This document shows positions 47,450-58,263 of a stretch of 64,000 nt of DNA, one piece after another. Source of the stretch: Buxus sempervirens (taxonomy: Eukaryota; Streptophyta; Magnoliopsida; Buxales; Buxaceae); contig OX387182.1 in assembly GCA_947561395.2 (NCBI GenBank), forward strand, positions 42,401,949 to 42,465,948, given 5' to 3'. The stretch's first letter is position 1; each line of letters starts with the position of its first letter. The position numbers and the translations under genes are program-made. The notes beneath the pieces are model-generated. The model ran no database searches and was not told the origin of the DNA. It saw nothing but the letters and a program-made list of their open reading frames with translations.

Positions 47450-48060
47450 AAACAGCTGTCAAATAAGCCATTACCACCCCCGAACAAGCCTTAGGTACCC
47501 ACCGAAAAAATGTGAGGTTCACCACAATTAAGCCTTAGGTACACACCATAAGAACCTGTAGGTACCCACCAAAAAACCGCCAATAATGCCCTAGGTACCC
47601 CCAATTAAGCCAAAATAAGGCATAGGTACCCAAGAAATTGTCGTAGGTATCCCAAATCGTCTGGCACCGATTAATCCTGGGATTTAATCGTGATGAAACA
47701 GAGACTTCATGTTCTTTGGAGAGTTAATCGGGACAGTCGCGATTAATCTTGAGATTAATCGCGAGACCTAATCTTTACTGGGCGATTAGTCGTGGATGCT
47801 AATCGCGGATCTCACGATTAATCTCTGGGCTAATCGCGCGGACATGTTTTGTCTTTTTTTTGACTTTATTTGTTGCCAGTATATTCTATCTTATTTTAAC
47901 CAAACCTATGGGAATGAAGAAGGTCCAAAACTTATGTACCACCTTCGTACCCTTGGCGTACCGTAAAAATAATTCGTAGGTACCATGTGTGTAGGTACTA
48001 AGAAATTATTCCGACGTACTCAAGTTTTGTAATAAGCCGTCAAAATACACCAACTTGGCA
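47450..48060. repeat. GGTACC-motif cluster before the FAR1-like gene
   Basis: About ten copies of TTAGGTACCCACC/CATAGGTACCC-like motifs are spaced 20-50 bp apart, with looser copies to 48060. They lie in what is probably the 5'-UTR intron of the FAR1-like gene (acceptor TTGTAG at about 48156). Confidence 0.75.
47661..47845. repeat. GATTAATCGCG dyad cluster
   Basis: About nine imperfect copies of CGCGATTAATC or its inverse are present, including adjacent inverted pairs (TCGCGATTAATCTTGAGAT followed by TAATCGCGA). It is unlike the surrounding GGTACC repeats. Confidence 0.7.
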
Positions 48061-48162
48061 CATGGTTGAAGAGAATGGTTACCCTGTGATGTTCATGGGT
48101 ACTATATATTGTTATTAGTATGATATTCTAAGTGGAATATCTGTTTTATGTTGTAGGGACAA

Positions 48163-50895
48163 ATGGAGCAAGTCATTTGTACAAGTGGAAGTGAGCAATT
48201 AAGTGGAGATGAGGTTAGTGATGATATAGCGGATATAAATACAGTGCCTAGAGTTGTAAGAGCACTAAGGTTCGATGACGGCGAAGGGCATACTCAAAAT
48301 TTTAGGCCATCCGTGGGAATGGAGTTCCCATCTACCGATAAAGCGTATAGATTTTACAATGCTTATGCAGCACAGAAGGGCTTCAGTATTCGAAAGAGTA
48401 CGAGCTGGAAAAGTCGGAAAGATGGTAAGGAGTTGTGTAGGAAGTTTCGTTGCTATAAAGAAGGGAAGAAGGGTGTAGACAAACGGGATAAAGATGTGAA
48501 GAACCCTAGAAAGGAAACACGTACGGGTTGTTTGGCACACATGAGTGTGAAAGCTCAAGACAATGGCATGTATTTTGTAGCGAGCTTTGAGGACGAGCAT
48601 AATCATGAGGTTGTTATCCCAAGTAAGGTCCACATGCTACCTTCACAGAGGAAAGTTACAGAGGCGCAATTAGCAGAAATTGTATTAGCAGAAAGCAGTG
48701 GCATACGACCAAAGCATGCTTTTGAGTTCATGGGTAGAGAAGCCGGCGGAAGAGAGAATTTGGGCTTCCTACCTATTGACCATAAGAACCAGATTCGTGA
48801 CAGACGGAGAGCAATGAAAGTAGGAGACGGATCAAGGTTACTAATTTATTTTGAAGGACAACTGATTGACGATTCGTCTTTCTTTTATGCTGTACAAGTT
48901 GATGAGAACAATGAAATAACAAACTTTTTCTGGGCTGATCGGAAGATGCAAGAAGACTACAATAATTTTGGAGATGTTTGTTTTGATACAACTTATAGGA
49001 CAAACGAAGCTCAAAGGCCATTTGCACCATTGGTTGGAGTCAACCATCACAGACGAATGGTAGTGTTCGGAGCCGCAATGCTTTATGATGAGACGAAGGC
49101 ATCCTTTGTTTGGTTGTTTGAAACATTTATAAAGGCAATGAATGGGAAAGGGCCAGTTACCATCTTGACAGACCAAGATGCAGCTATGTCAGCTGCAATT
49201 GCTTTTGTTTTGCCGAACACGTATCATCGGTTATGTGTATGGCATTTGCACCAAAATTCATTGAAGCATCTCGGTCACATATTCCAAACGAGAACCTCCT
49301 TTTCATCTGATTTCAATCGGTGTATATATGATTACGAGGAAGAGGCTGAGTTCTTGGAAGCGTGGGATGCAATGATTCAAAAATACGATCTCCAAGACAA
49401 TGAGTGGCTGAAGGGCATATTTAAGATAAAGGAGAAATGGGCCCTTGTATATGGAAGAACTACATTTTGTGCTGACATGAAGAGCACCCAACTGAGTGAA
49501 AGCTTCAACAGCCGGTTAAAGAAATACACGAAGTACAACATGGACGTCTCGTGTTTTTTCCAGCATTTTGCAAGGCTTTTGGATGATATCCGTTACAAGG
49601 AACAGGAAGACAATTATAATATGAGCCAGCGTATTCCAAGAATGATGACGGAAATCATCATATTAAAGCATGTAAGGGAGGTATACACACCGAAGCTGTT
49701 TGAGATTTTTCAATCGGAATATGCAAAAGCTCAGAATCTTGTTGTTAATGAGACTTCACATACTGAGACATCCAAAATCTATAAAGTTAGCTTATTTGAT
49801 AATCCTCGAGGGCATGTTGTTACAGTTAACACTGAGGATGATATGTTGAAATGCAGTTGCCGTAAGTTTGAATTTGTTGGGATTTTGTGTAGCCATGCAC
49901 TCAAAGTACTTGACATGCGAAATATTAAGAGGATCCCAAGTCAATACATATTAAAGCGGTGGACAAAGGATGCAAAGGGTTGCAGCCCAAGTTATAGTCG
50001 TATGTCAGATGAGGAAGTGGCAAAGCTGTCCTTGGTTAAACGGTACAGAGAACTTTGCCATAATGCCGTTAAATTATCAGCAATTGCTGCTGAAACTTTC
50101 GAGGCATATGAATGTGCTGCGAATGGGCTGGCCATTTTAATGACTGAAGTTGGAAATGTGCTGAAGAACAAGCCTCCGAGCACAGTGGATGTGAATGAAG
50201 GAGAGAATTTATCTGAAAATATCCAAATCACCGTTGCTGGACTGAAGAGGAAGCCGGGTCGAGGTCGTAGTGGACGTCGACCAAAACATTTTTCAGAAAG
50301 GGCTCCAAAGAGCAAGAGGAACCATGACAGACCAGCTCAAACAGCAAATACAATTCAGACTCAAACTCCACCACAAACACAATATGCAAGTCAAAGCTCT
50401 GGATGGAGTGAGATAATGGTATAATACTTACCTCATACTAATGTATTTGTTTTATCATATCATGATTATGGTTTTATGGGGGATTTCTTATTTTTTATGA
50501 ATTTTATGTATTCCATAGGCCTCTCATCAGTTTCGAACAGATGGAGTGGTGACGGGAATGCAATCGAGAACATATCCTATGGCTGAATATGCAATTTTGT
50601 CTCCATTCCAACAACCTGGTACTTACACACAGCTACTGAGGGTATATTTTCTAGAAGATCCTATTCTTCAATACTTTTTGAAGACTTTCAATGCTTTGCA
50701 ATGACATTCCATTAATGACAGGAATCAATGAGTCCAAACATATTCCAAGAATCCAACTCAAGCAATACTGTTGGCCAGAATCAATTTGGCTCCTGTTCAA
50801 GCTCTACTGTAGGGAGATCTCCAGGAGTTTATAGTCGAGATGGGAGCGTATATCGTCAAGAAGGAGATTTAGATCATTTCCCTGGAGATTTGTGA
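48163..50895 (+). CDS. FAR1/FHY3-like MULE transposase (FRS family), intact, three exons
   Basis: Exons are 48163-50418, 50519-50641 and 50722-50895; all junctions are GT-AG and phase 0, giving 850 residues, close to FHY3 and FAR1 (839 and 827). The FAR1 DNA-binding domain is at about 54-150 (C92, C97, C123, H146, H148). The MULE transposase core is at about 270-370 with FDTTYRTN (D275), LTDQDAAM (D337/D339) and CVWHLHQN. The SWIM zinc finger CSC...CSH is at 564-578, and an AT-hook-like KPGRGRSGRRPK is near 685-700. FRS proteins are nuclear transcription factors derived from MULE transposases; autonomous elements use the same domains to bind and cut ends. The ATG follows a splice acceptor (TTGTAG). 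No interruption is seen. Whether it serves the host or an element is unclear; the repeat-filled surroundings favour an element. Confidence 0.9.
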
Positions 50896-51059
50896 TTCTT
50901 TTGTATATTGGTACGACAAGAAAGGGGGAGTGAATTGTGTGTATTGAATGTGTTGACAGTGTTAGTCCTGTAATTATATTGTTCTTGTAGTGCAATGTAA
51001 GTGTTCATTTTTTCTAATTGTACAAGGATGTGTATGTACCAAATGTATACTTCCAGTGG

Positions 51060-51640
51060 AATGAGAATCGCAATTTTGAGTTAATTATTTAGTTATGTTA
51101 ATTGGTTAATATTTTCAGAGCTTCTTGCTGTTCCTCTTGCAAGTACATCCCAAATAAAAATAAGGTTCCCCCATTAATAACACAGGTACATCCAACATCA
51201 ACCCTTAAGCGCCACCCATAATGGCTCCCAAAACCCCCCAATATATAAATTTTGTACACCCCAACTGAAGAGTTAAGGTATCCCCTGAAACAACAATAAG
51301 AACCCACCCATCTCGACCTTAGGTACCGTAGATTACGCGTTAGGTACCCACAATCATGCTTTAGGTACCCCACAAATAAGCGCAAGGTACCCTCTGCACA
51401 AATAGCATGACGCGCGTACCTGGGATATCAACGCCCGAACGTTGCAGTACGAATTGGTGATTGAGATTTCAATGCGCGAACGTTGGTTCGTAACGTCCGC
51501 GCGTTATAAGGAAATTCTTCCTACTTCCTAACGTACCACTTTGTCCCCTGTAATTATGCCCTTGTCCTCAAGGAATCCCCCCAATGATGCCTTAGGTAGC
51601 CCCCAAATGAGGCCTACGGTGCACCGCCAATCATCTTTTC
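51060..51640. repeat. GGTACC cluster and first AACG boxes after the FAR1-like gene
   Basis: Copies of TTAGGTACCC, AAGGTACCC and CCAATAAT.CCTTAGG follow the gene end. AACGCCCGAACGTT, TGCGCGAACGTT and AACGTCCGCGCGTT boxes lie at 51430-51510. No gene is present. Confidence 0.75.
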
Positions 51641-52359
51641 AAAGAAGGAACTGATTCGGAGTAGATTGATGGACAAAGTTATATCAAATGGAAACAACAG
51701 AGGATTATGATGCTGTAATTACGAATACTTTTACTATGGGAAATGAGTACATTCTACACATCTGAGTTGCGTTGAGATAGCATTTATATCCAAAACATAG
51801 AAGTACGTCTAAAATCAGCACACTATGGTGCAATGTCATCGTCATCAGACCCATACAATAGCGCGCGAAAGGTCCTTCAGAAAGGTCCTTCAGAAAGCGC
51901 GCGAAAGGTCCTTCAGAAAGCGCGAAAGACATTTATATCCAAAACATAGAAGTACTTCTAAAAAAACATATGAAGGTACCCCATACAATAGCGCGCGAAA
52001 GGTCCTTCAGAAAGCGCGCGCTTCAGTTGTCCTCTTAATCTGGAACGTGCGGGCGTTAAAGACAAACGTCCGCGCGTTGACGTCTGTGCCCCTTTCCTTC
52101 TACGGGGTACCTTACCTGTAACACAGGGGTACCTTCTTATTATATCAATGGCTACCTTAGTTTTAACTGGGGTACCTGTGGCCTACCCTAATATGCGCGT
52201 CTGTGCTTGTACATACATGTGTACAAATACATACAAGCAGCCGATACACAACAAAAAAATGTACTTACAAGTGTGCAAACAGGAACACACACACATATAA
52301 ACGCAGGTATATATGTGTGTGCGTGGGTACACGTACAGACATGTGTACACATGCCAAGT
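51641..52359. repeat. Array edge: GCGCGAAAGGTCCTTCAGAAA repeat and start of palindromic array
   Basis: A direct repeat of about 21 bp, AGCGCGCGAAAGGTCCTTC, occurs four to six times (51855-52020), followed by an AACG box pair (52045-52075), GGTACC motifs and an ACATGTGT-type tract (52205-52350). The open frames are repeat products. Confidence 0.7.
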
Positions 52360-52710
52360 ACGTCATAGGTACCCCAACTAATACGTGGATACCCACGCAT
52401 AGGGAATGAAGGTACCCCATATGTAAGGCGAAGGTACCCAATATGAGGAATTACTAAGAAAAGTTAACGCGCGGACGTTAAAGTTAAACGCGCGAGCGTT
52501 AAAGCTAATAAAGCGGCAACGATCTTCTTCGGCCAGAACGTTCGCGTGTTAAAGACCAACGTCCGCGCGTTCACTTCTGTTCCCCTCACCCTCTACCGGG
52601 TACCTTCGTTTTGAAACCGGGGTACCTTCGAATTATATAGTGCAGTACCTTAGTTTTAATTGGGGTACCAGGGGCCAACCATAATATACGCGTCTATGCA
52701 TGTACATACA
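52360..52710. repeat. Smaller palindrome, left arm (partner 54840-55170)
   Basis: 52360-52710 is the inverse of 54840-55170 with modest divergence. Matching landmarks are the unique core GATCTTCTTCGGCC / GGCCGAAGAAGACC, the CCAATATGAGGAATTACTAAG edge, and the ATAATATACGCGTCTATGCATG edge with its partner. The centre is near 53770. Confidence 0.75.
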
Positions 52711-53269
52711 TGTGTACACATACATACAAGCAAGCCGGTACACACCAAACAATGTACTTACATGTGTGCAAACAAGAACACACATGTACCCAGGTCTGTA
52801 CATGTGTACACATGTACATGATATATGTGTACACAAGTACATGTTCTTTAACGTGTACATGTACGGACATGTGTGCACATGTACACACATGTCTACATCT
52901 GTTCAAATGCATGTAAATGTACATGTATGTGTACAAATGTACACACATGTACATGTGTGCTCATATTGACATGTGTAAGCGTGTACACATGCACACACAT
53001 GGGCACATGTGTGTACACACACGCACATGTGTACACATATACATATGTGTAAATGTGTACACAGATGACAATGTCCATGTGTACATTTGTAAGGTACATC
53101 AGCAAACAAGCCAGAGGTGCCCCCAAATGATAACTTACGGTAGGGACAATTATGAAAACAAGTACGTCATAGGTACCCCACATAAAACGTGGGTACCCAA
53201 ACAATAACATGACGGTACCCCATTCTGATGGTGAAGGTACCATATATAAGGAATTACTAGGAAACATTA

Positions 53270-53400
53270 ACGCGCGGACGTTAAGGTCCAACGCGCGCGC
53301 GTTAAAGCTATTAATGCGCGTCCGACAGCTGTCTTCTTCGGCAGGAACGTTCGCGCGTTCATGACCAACGTCCGCGCGTTGACGTCTCTTCCACTTTCCT
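53270..53400. repeat. AACGCGCGNRCGTT inverted quartet, type unit
   Basis: The order is AACGCGCGGACGTT, AACGCGCGCGCGTT, a core CCGACAGCTGTCTTCTTCGG, AACGTTCGCGCGTT, AACGTCCGCGCGTT. Two boxes thus face two inverted boxes across a core of about 60 bp. Equivalent units are at 52465-52580, 53692-53815, 54116-54240 and, inverted, at 54965-55080, 55828-55950, 56255-56375 and 56672-56798. Looser pairs are at 51430-51510, 52045-52075, 57385-57660 and 60735-60855. Confidence 0.85.
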
Positions 53401-54359
53401 TCTACAGGGTACCTTCGCTTTTAAAACAGGGGTACCTTCGTATTATATCCTTGGGTACCCCCTTATATTTGGGGTACCTGTGTTCTACACTAATTTACGC
53501 TCCTGTGCTTGTACATACATGTGTACAAATACATGAAAGCAGCCGATACACATCAAAAAATGTAATAACATGTGTGCACAGATGACAATGTCATAGGAAC
53601 CCCAACTAATACGTGGGTACCCAAGGATAGGGAATGAAGCTACCCCACACGTAAGGCGAAGGTACCATATATAAGGAATTACTAGGAAACATTAACGCGC
53701 GGACGTTAAGGTCCAACGCGCGCGCGTTAAAGCTATTAATGCGCGTCCGACAGCTGTCTTCTTCGGCAGGAACGTTCGCGCGTTCATGACCAACGTCCGC
53801 GCATTGACGTCTCTTCCACTTTCCTTCTACCGGGTACCTTCGCTTTTAAAACTGGGGTACCTTCGTATTATATCCTTTGGTACCCCCCTAATATTTGGGG
53901 TACCTGTGTCCTACACTAATTTACGCACCTGTGCTTGTACATACATGTGTACAAATACATGAAAGCAGCCGATACACATCAAAAAATGTTGTAACACGTG
54001 GTCACAGATGACAATGTCATGGAACCCCAACTAATACGTGGGTACCCAAGGATAGGGAATGAAGCTACCCCACACGTAAGGCGAAGGTACCCAATATGAG
54101 GAATTACTAGGAAACGTTAACGCGCGGACGTTAATGTCGAACGCGCGAGCGTGAAAGTTATTATTGCGCGTGCGACAGCTCTCTTCTTCGGCCGGAACGT
54201 TCGCGCGTTAGAGACCAACGTCCGCGCGTTAACGTCTGTAGCCCTTTCCTTCTACTCGGGTACCTTCGTTTTAACCCCGGGGTACCTTCGTATTATATCT
54301 TGTGCTACCTTAGGTTTAAGTGGGTACCGGTGGGCTACCCTAAGATATGCTTCGGTACA

Positions 54360-55720
54360 TGTGTTTACATGTGTACAAATACATACAAGCAAGCCTATAC
54401 ACATCAAAGAATGTTCTTACATTTGTGCACACAAGTACACATTTTCCTGTGTGCGTGGGTACACGTACATGTACATGTGTACACACATTTACCTGTACCT
54501 GTGCACACACATGTAGATGTTTACAAATGTACACACATGGGCACATGTTTATACACATATACATGTGTAAACATTGGTACATGTCTACTCATATATAAAT
54601 GCACATGTACATGTATATATGCGTGCACACACATGTACACATGTGTATATGTGTAAACATGGAGATGTATATATGAGTAGACATGTTCACATGTGTATAT
54701 GTGCACACATGTATATGTGTGTAAACATGTTCCCATGTGTGTACAGGTATAAACATGTACATGTATGTACAAAGGTAAAGGTACATGTGTGTACACATGT
54801 ACATGTACATACATGTTTACACATGTACACATGTATGGACATGCACAGAAGCGTATATTAGGGTTGGCCACAGGTACCCCAATTAAAACAAAGGTACCTC
54901 AATATATAATACGAAGGTATCCCGGCTTCAAAACGAAGGTACCCAGTAGAGGGTAAGGGGAACCGACGTCAAGGCGCGGACGTTGGTCTCTAACGCGCGA
55001 ACGTTTCGGCCGAAGAAGACCGTTGTCGCTTTATTAGCGTTAACGCTCGCGCGTTTGACTTTAACGTCCGCGCATTAACTTTTCTTAGTAATTCCTCATA
55101 TTGGGTACCTTCGCCTTACGCATGGGGTACCTTCATTCCCTATGCTTGGGTACCAACGTAGTAGTTGGGGTTCCTATGACGTACTTTTCTTCGTAACTGT
55201 GCCTAACCATACATTTGTACACATACATGTACATTTATATGCATTTGAACAGATGTAGACATGTGTGTACATGTGTACTCATATATGTGTAAACATGTAC
55301 ATTTATATATGAGTATACATGTACCAATGTGCACACATGTAGATGTGTGTAAACATGTGCCCATGTGTGTACATTTGTAAACATGTACATGTGTGTACAC
55401 AGGTACAGGTACATGTGTGTACACATGTACATGTACATACATGTTTACACATGTACATGTGTGTACACAGGTACAGGTACATGTGTGTACACATGTACAT
55501 GTACATACATGTTAACACATGTACACATGTGTACATGTACACATGTCTGTACATGTCTACAAATTTCTGTACCTGTAAACATGTACTTGTGTACATGTAC
55601 GTATACCCACGCACACACATGTGTGTAATTGTGTACACACATGTAAGTACATTCTTTGATGTGTATAGGCTTGCTTGTATGTATGTGTACACAAGTAGAC
55701 ACATGTACCGAAGCGTATAT
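54360..55720. repeat. ACATGTGTAC microsatellite-like tracts
   Basis: Long alternating purine-pyrimidine tracts made of ACATGTGTAC, GTACATGT and TATATGTG fill 54360-54850 and 55205-55715. Similar tracts are at 52205-52350, 52690-53090 and 56990-57380. The Cys/Met/His/Tyr/Thr-rich open frames on both strands are artefacts of these repeats. Confidence 0.85.
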
Positions 55721-57302
55721 TAGGGTAGGCCACAGGTACCCCACTTAAACCTAAGGTACCACAAAATATAATAGGAAGGTACCCAGGTGTTAAGGCGAAG
55801 GTACCCCAGTAGAAGGAAAGGGCAACAGACGTTAACCCGCGGATGTTGGTCTCTAACGCGCGAACGTTCCGGTCGAAGAAGTGAGCTGTCGCACGCGCAT
55901 TAATAACTTTCACGCTCGCGCGTTCGACATTAATGTCCGCGCGTTAACGTTTCCTAGTAAATCCTCATATTGGGTACCTTCGCCTTACGTATGGGGTAGC
56001 TTCATTCCTTATCCTTGGGTACCCACGTTTTAGTTGGGGTTCCTATGACATTGTCAACTGTGCACACGTGTTACTACATTTTTTGATGTGTATCGGCTTC
56101 TTTCATGTATTTGTACACATGTATGTACAAGCACAGGTGCGTAAATTAGTGTAGGACACAGGTACCCCAAATATTAGGGGGGTACCCAAGGATAATATAC
56201 GAAGGTACCCCTGTTTTAAAAGCGAAGGTACCGTGTAGAAGGAAAGTGGAAGAGACGTCAACGCGCGGACGTTGGTCATGAACGCGCGAACGTTCCTGCC
56301 GAAGAAGACAGCTGTCGGACGCGCATTAATAGCTTTAACGCGCGCGCGTTGGACCTTAACGTCCGCGCGTTAATGTTTCCTAGTAATTACTTATATATGG
56401 TACCTTCGCCTTACGTGTGGGGTAGCTTCATTCCCTATCCTTGGGTACCCATGTATTAGTTGGGGTTCCTATGACATTGTCATCTGTGCACACGTGTTAT
56501 TACATTTTTTGATGTGTATCGGCTGCTTTCATGTATTTGTACACATGTATGTACAAGCACAGGAGCGTAAATTAGTGTAGGACACAGGTACCCCCAAATA
56601 TAAGGGGGTACCCAAGGATATAATACGAAGGTACCCCTGTTTTAAAAGCGAAGGTACCCTGTAGAAGGAAAGTGGAAGAGACGTCAACGCGCGGACGTTG
56701 GTCATGAACGCGCGAACGTTCCTGCCGAAGAAGACAGCTGTCGGACGCGCATTAATAGCTTTAACGCGCGCGCGTTGGACCTTAACGTCCGCGCGTTAAT
56801 GTTTCCTAGTAATTCCTTATATATGGTACCTTCGCCATCAGAATGGGGTACCGTCATGTTATTGTTTGGGTACCCACGTTTTATGTGGGGTACCTATGAC
56901 GTACTTGTTTTCGTAATTGTCCCTACCGTAAGTTATCATTTGGGGGCACCTCTGGCTTGTTTGCTGATGTACCTTACAAATGTACACATGGACATTGTCA
57001 TCTGTGTACACATTTACACATATGTATATGTGTACACATGTGCGTGTGTGTACACACATGTGCCCATGTGTGTGCATGTGTACACGCTTACACATGTCAA
57101 TATGAGCACACATGTACATGTGTGTACATTTGTACACATACATGTACATTTACATGCATTTGAACAGATGTAGACATGTGTGTACATGTGCACACATGTC
57201 CGTACATGTACACGTTAAAGAACATGTACTTGTGTACACATATATCATGTACATGTGTACACATGTACAGACCTGGGTACATGTGTGTTCTTGTTTGCAC
57301 AC

Positions 57303-58263
57303 ATATATACATGTACATGTGTGCACATGTACACACATGTGTACAATCATGTGTACACACATATACAAATGTACATACATGAACGCTCGGACGTTCTCGT
57401 GAACAAAACCCGTTGGGACACTTTAAAAAAGTTAAGAGGCTCTGGGGACGACACATATTTAATATCAACGCGCGCACGTTCTCGTGAACGCTCGGACGTT
57501 CGCTTCGGGTTTGGGTACCGCCGTGTTTTTGCATGAGGTATCCCCACATTTTGCCTGGGGTACCCCAATCATAAACCGAAGGTACCCTTTGAAGAATTCC
57601 TTATGTTTTGGCACATATTTAATATCAACGCGCGCACGTGCTGGGCGCGTGCGTTCGGGCGTTTGCCTATATTTACAAAGAAACAGGTCTGGCGCGTTAT
57701 TTCGTCCATGCGAATCAAAGCCATCCGAAGCGCTTCATCTTCATTGCGATAAAGTCTTCTCAGGGTGGGTACCACTTCTCTTCTAGAAGAGTTCCAAAGC
57801 CTATCTTTCTGGTTCGTAGGACTGACGAGATGCTTTACGAACTTTACTGCTTTGATTTTATATGTTACGATTAGGGTATTAATTTGTTCATTTAGGGTTT
57901 CCGATCTATGTGTTTATTCTAATGTCTTCAAGAGGTACATTTTGGTTTATCTTCGTCGGAATGGTTTATATTATCGGTTGCAATCAAGTTACTATTCACT
58001 TTTCCTATAAGCCTTTGACAAGTACACATCCCTATTGTTATCTCCCTGACGCGTGAATAACGCCTGCACTTTTTCCTCAAGTGTTGGGGTTTTTTTTTTA
58101 TGTATATAGGGAGTGGGTTTTTTCCACACAATTATTCATATTATTCACATTCTATATTATTTGCATTCGGTAGCACTCATCTTTTCTGTGTCTAACATTA
58201 TCGTTTGCTATGTGTTGTTTTGTGCATATTTATTTTTCTTCCTCTCTTCTTCTGAAATCTTAG
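57303..58263 (+). other. Upstream region of the plant-transposon-domain gene
   Basis: The last AACG boxes (57385-57660) and a GGTACC group (57515-57590) end here. A roughly 30-bp phrase around ACATATTTAATATCAACGCG occurs twice (57452 and 57616). From 57690 the sequence looks like a leader with a likely 5'-UTR intron ending in AAATCTTAG at 58263, directly before the ATG. 57840-58260 is T-rich, with no other coding sequence. Confidence 0.5.

Larger units (their letters stand above)
52764..57302. repeat. Giant palindrome with roughly 2.1-kb arms
   Basis: Left arm 52764-54840 is mirrored by 55230-57302. Three landmark pairs give the same coordinate sum, close to 110066: CATCTGTTCAAATGC at 52896 with its inverse ending 57170; GTACGTCATAGGTACCCC at 53162 with its inverse ending 56903; and the box units at 53692, whose mirror units end near 56375. 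The outer pairs look nearly identical by eye and the inner pairs are more diverged. The spacer (about 54840-55230) is partly the right arm of the smaller palindrome. Each arm has three repeated units of 400-430 bp made of an AACG box quartet, GGTACC pairs and an ACATGTGT tract. Confidence 0.9.

Noticed and set aside
52465-56798. Regularly spaced palindromic repeats suggesting a CRISPR array
   Set aside because: This is plant nuclear DNA, repeats are in both orientations in quartets, spacers are themselves repeated, and no cas-like genes are near.
52188-57402. About forty Cys/His/Met/Tyr/Thr-rich open frames on both strands, metallothionein-like at first sight
   Set aside because: All are translations of ACATGTGTAC-type tracts, which stay open in several frames at once because they rarely form stop codons.
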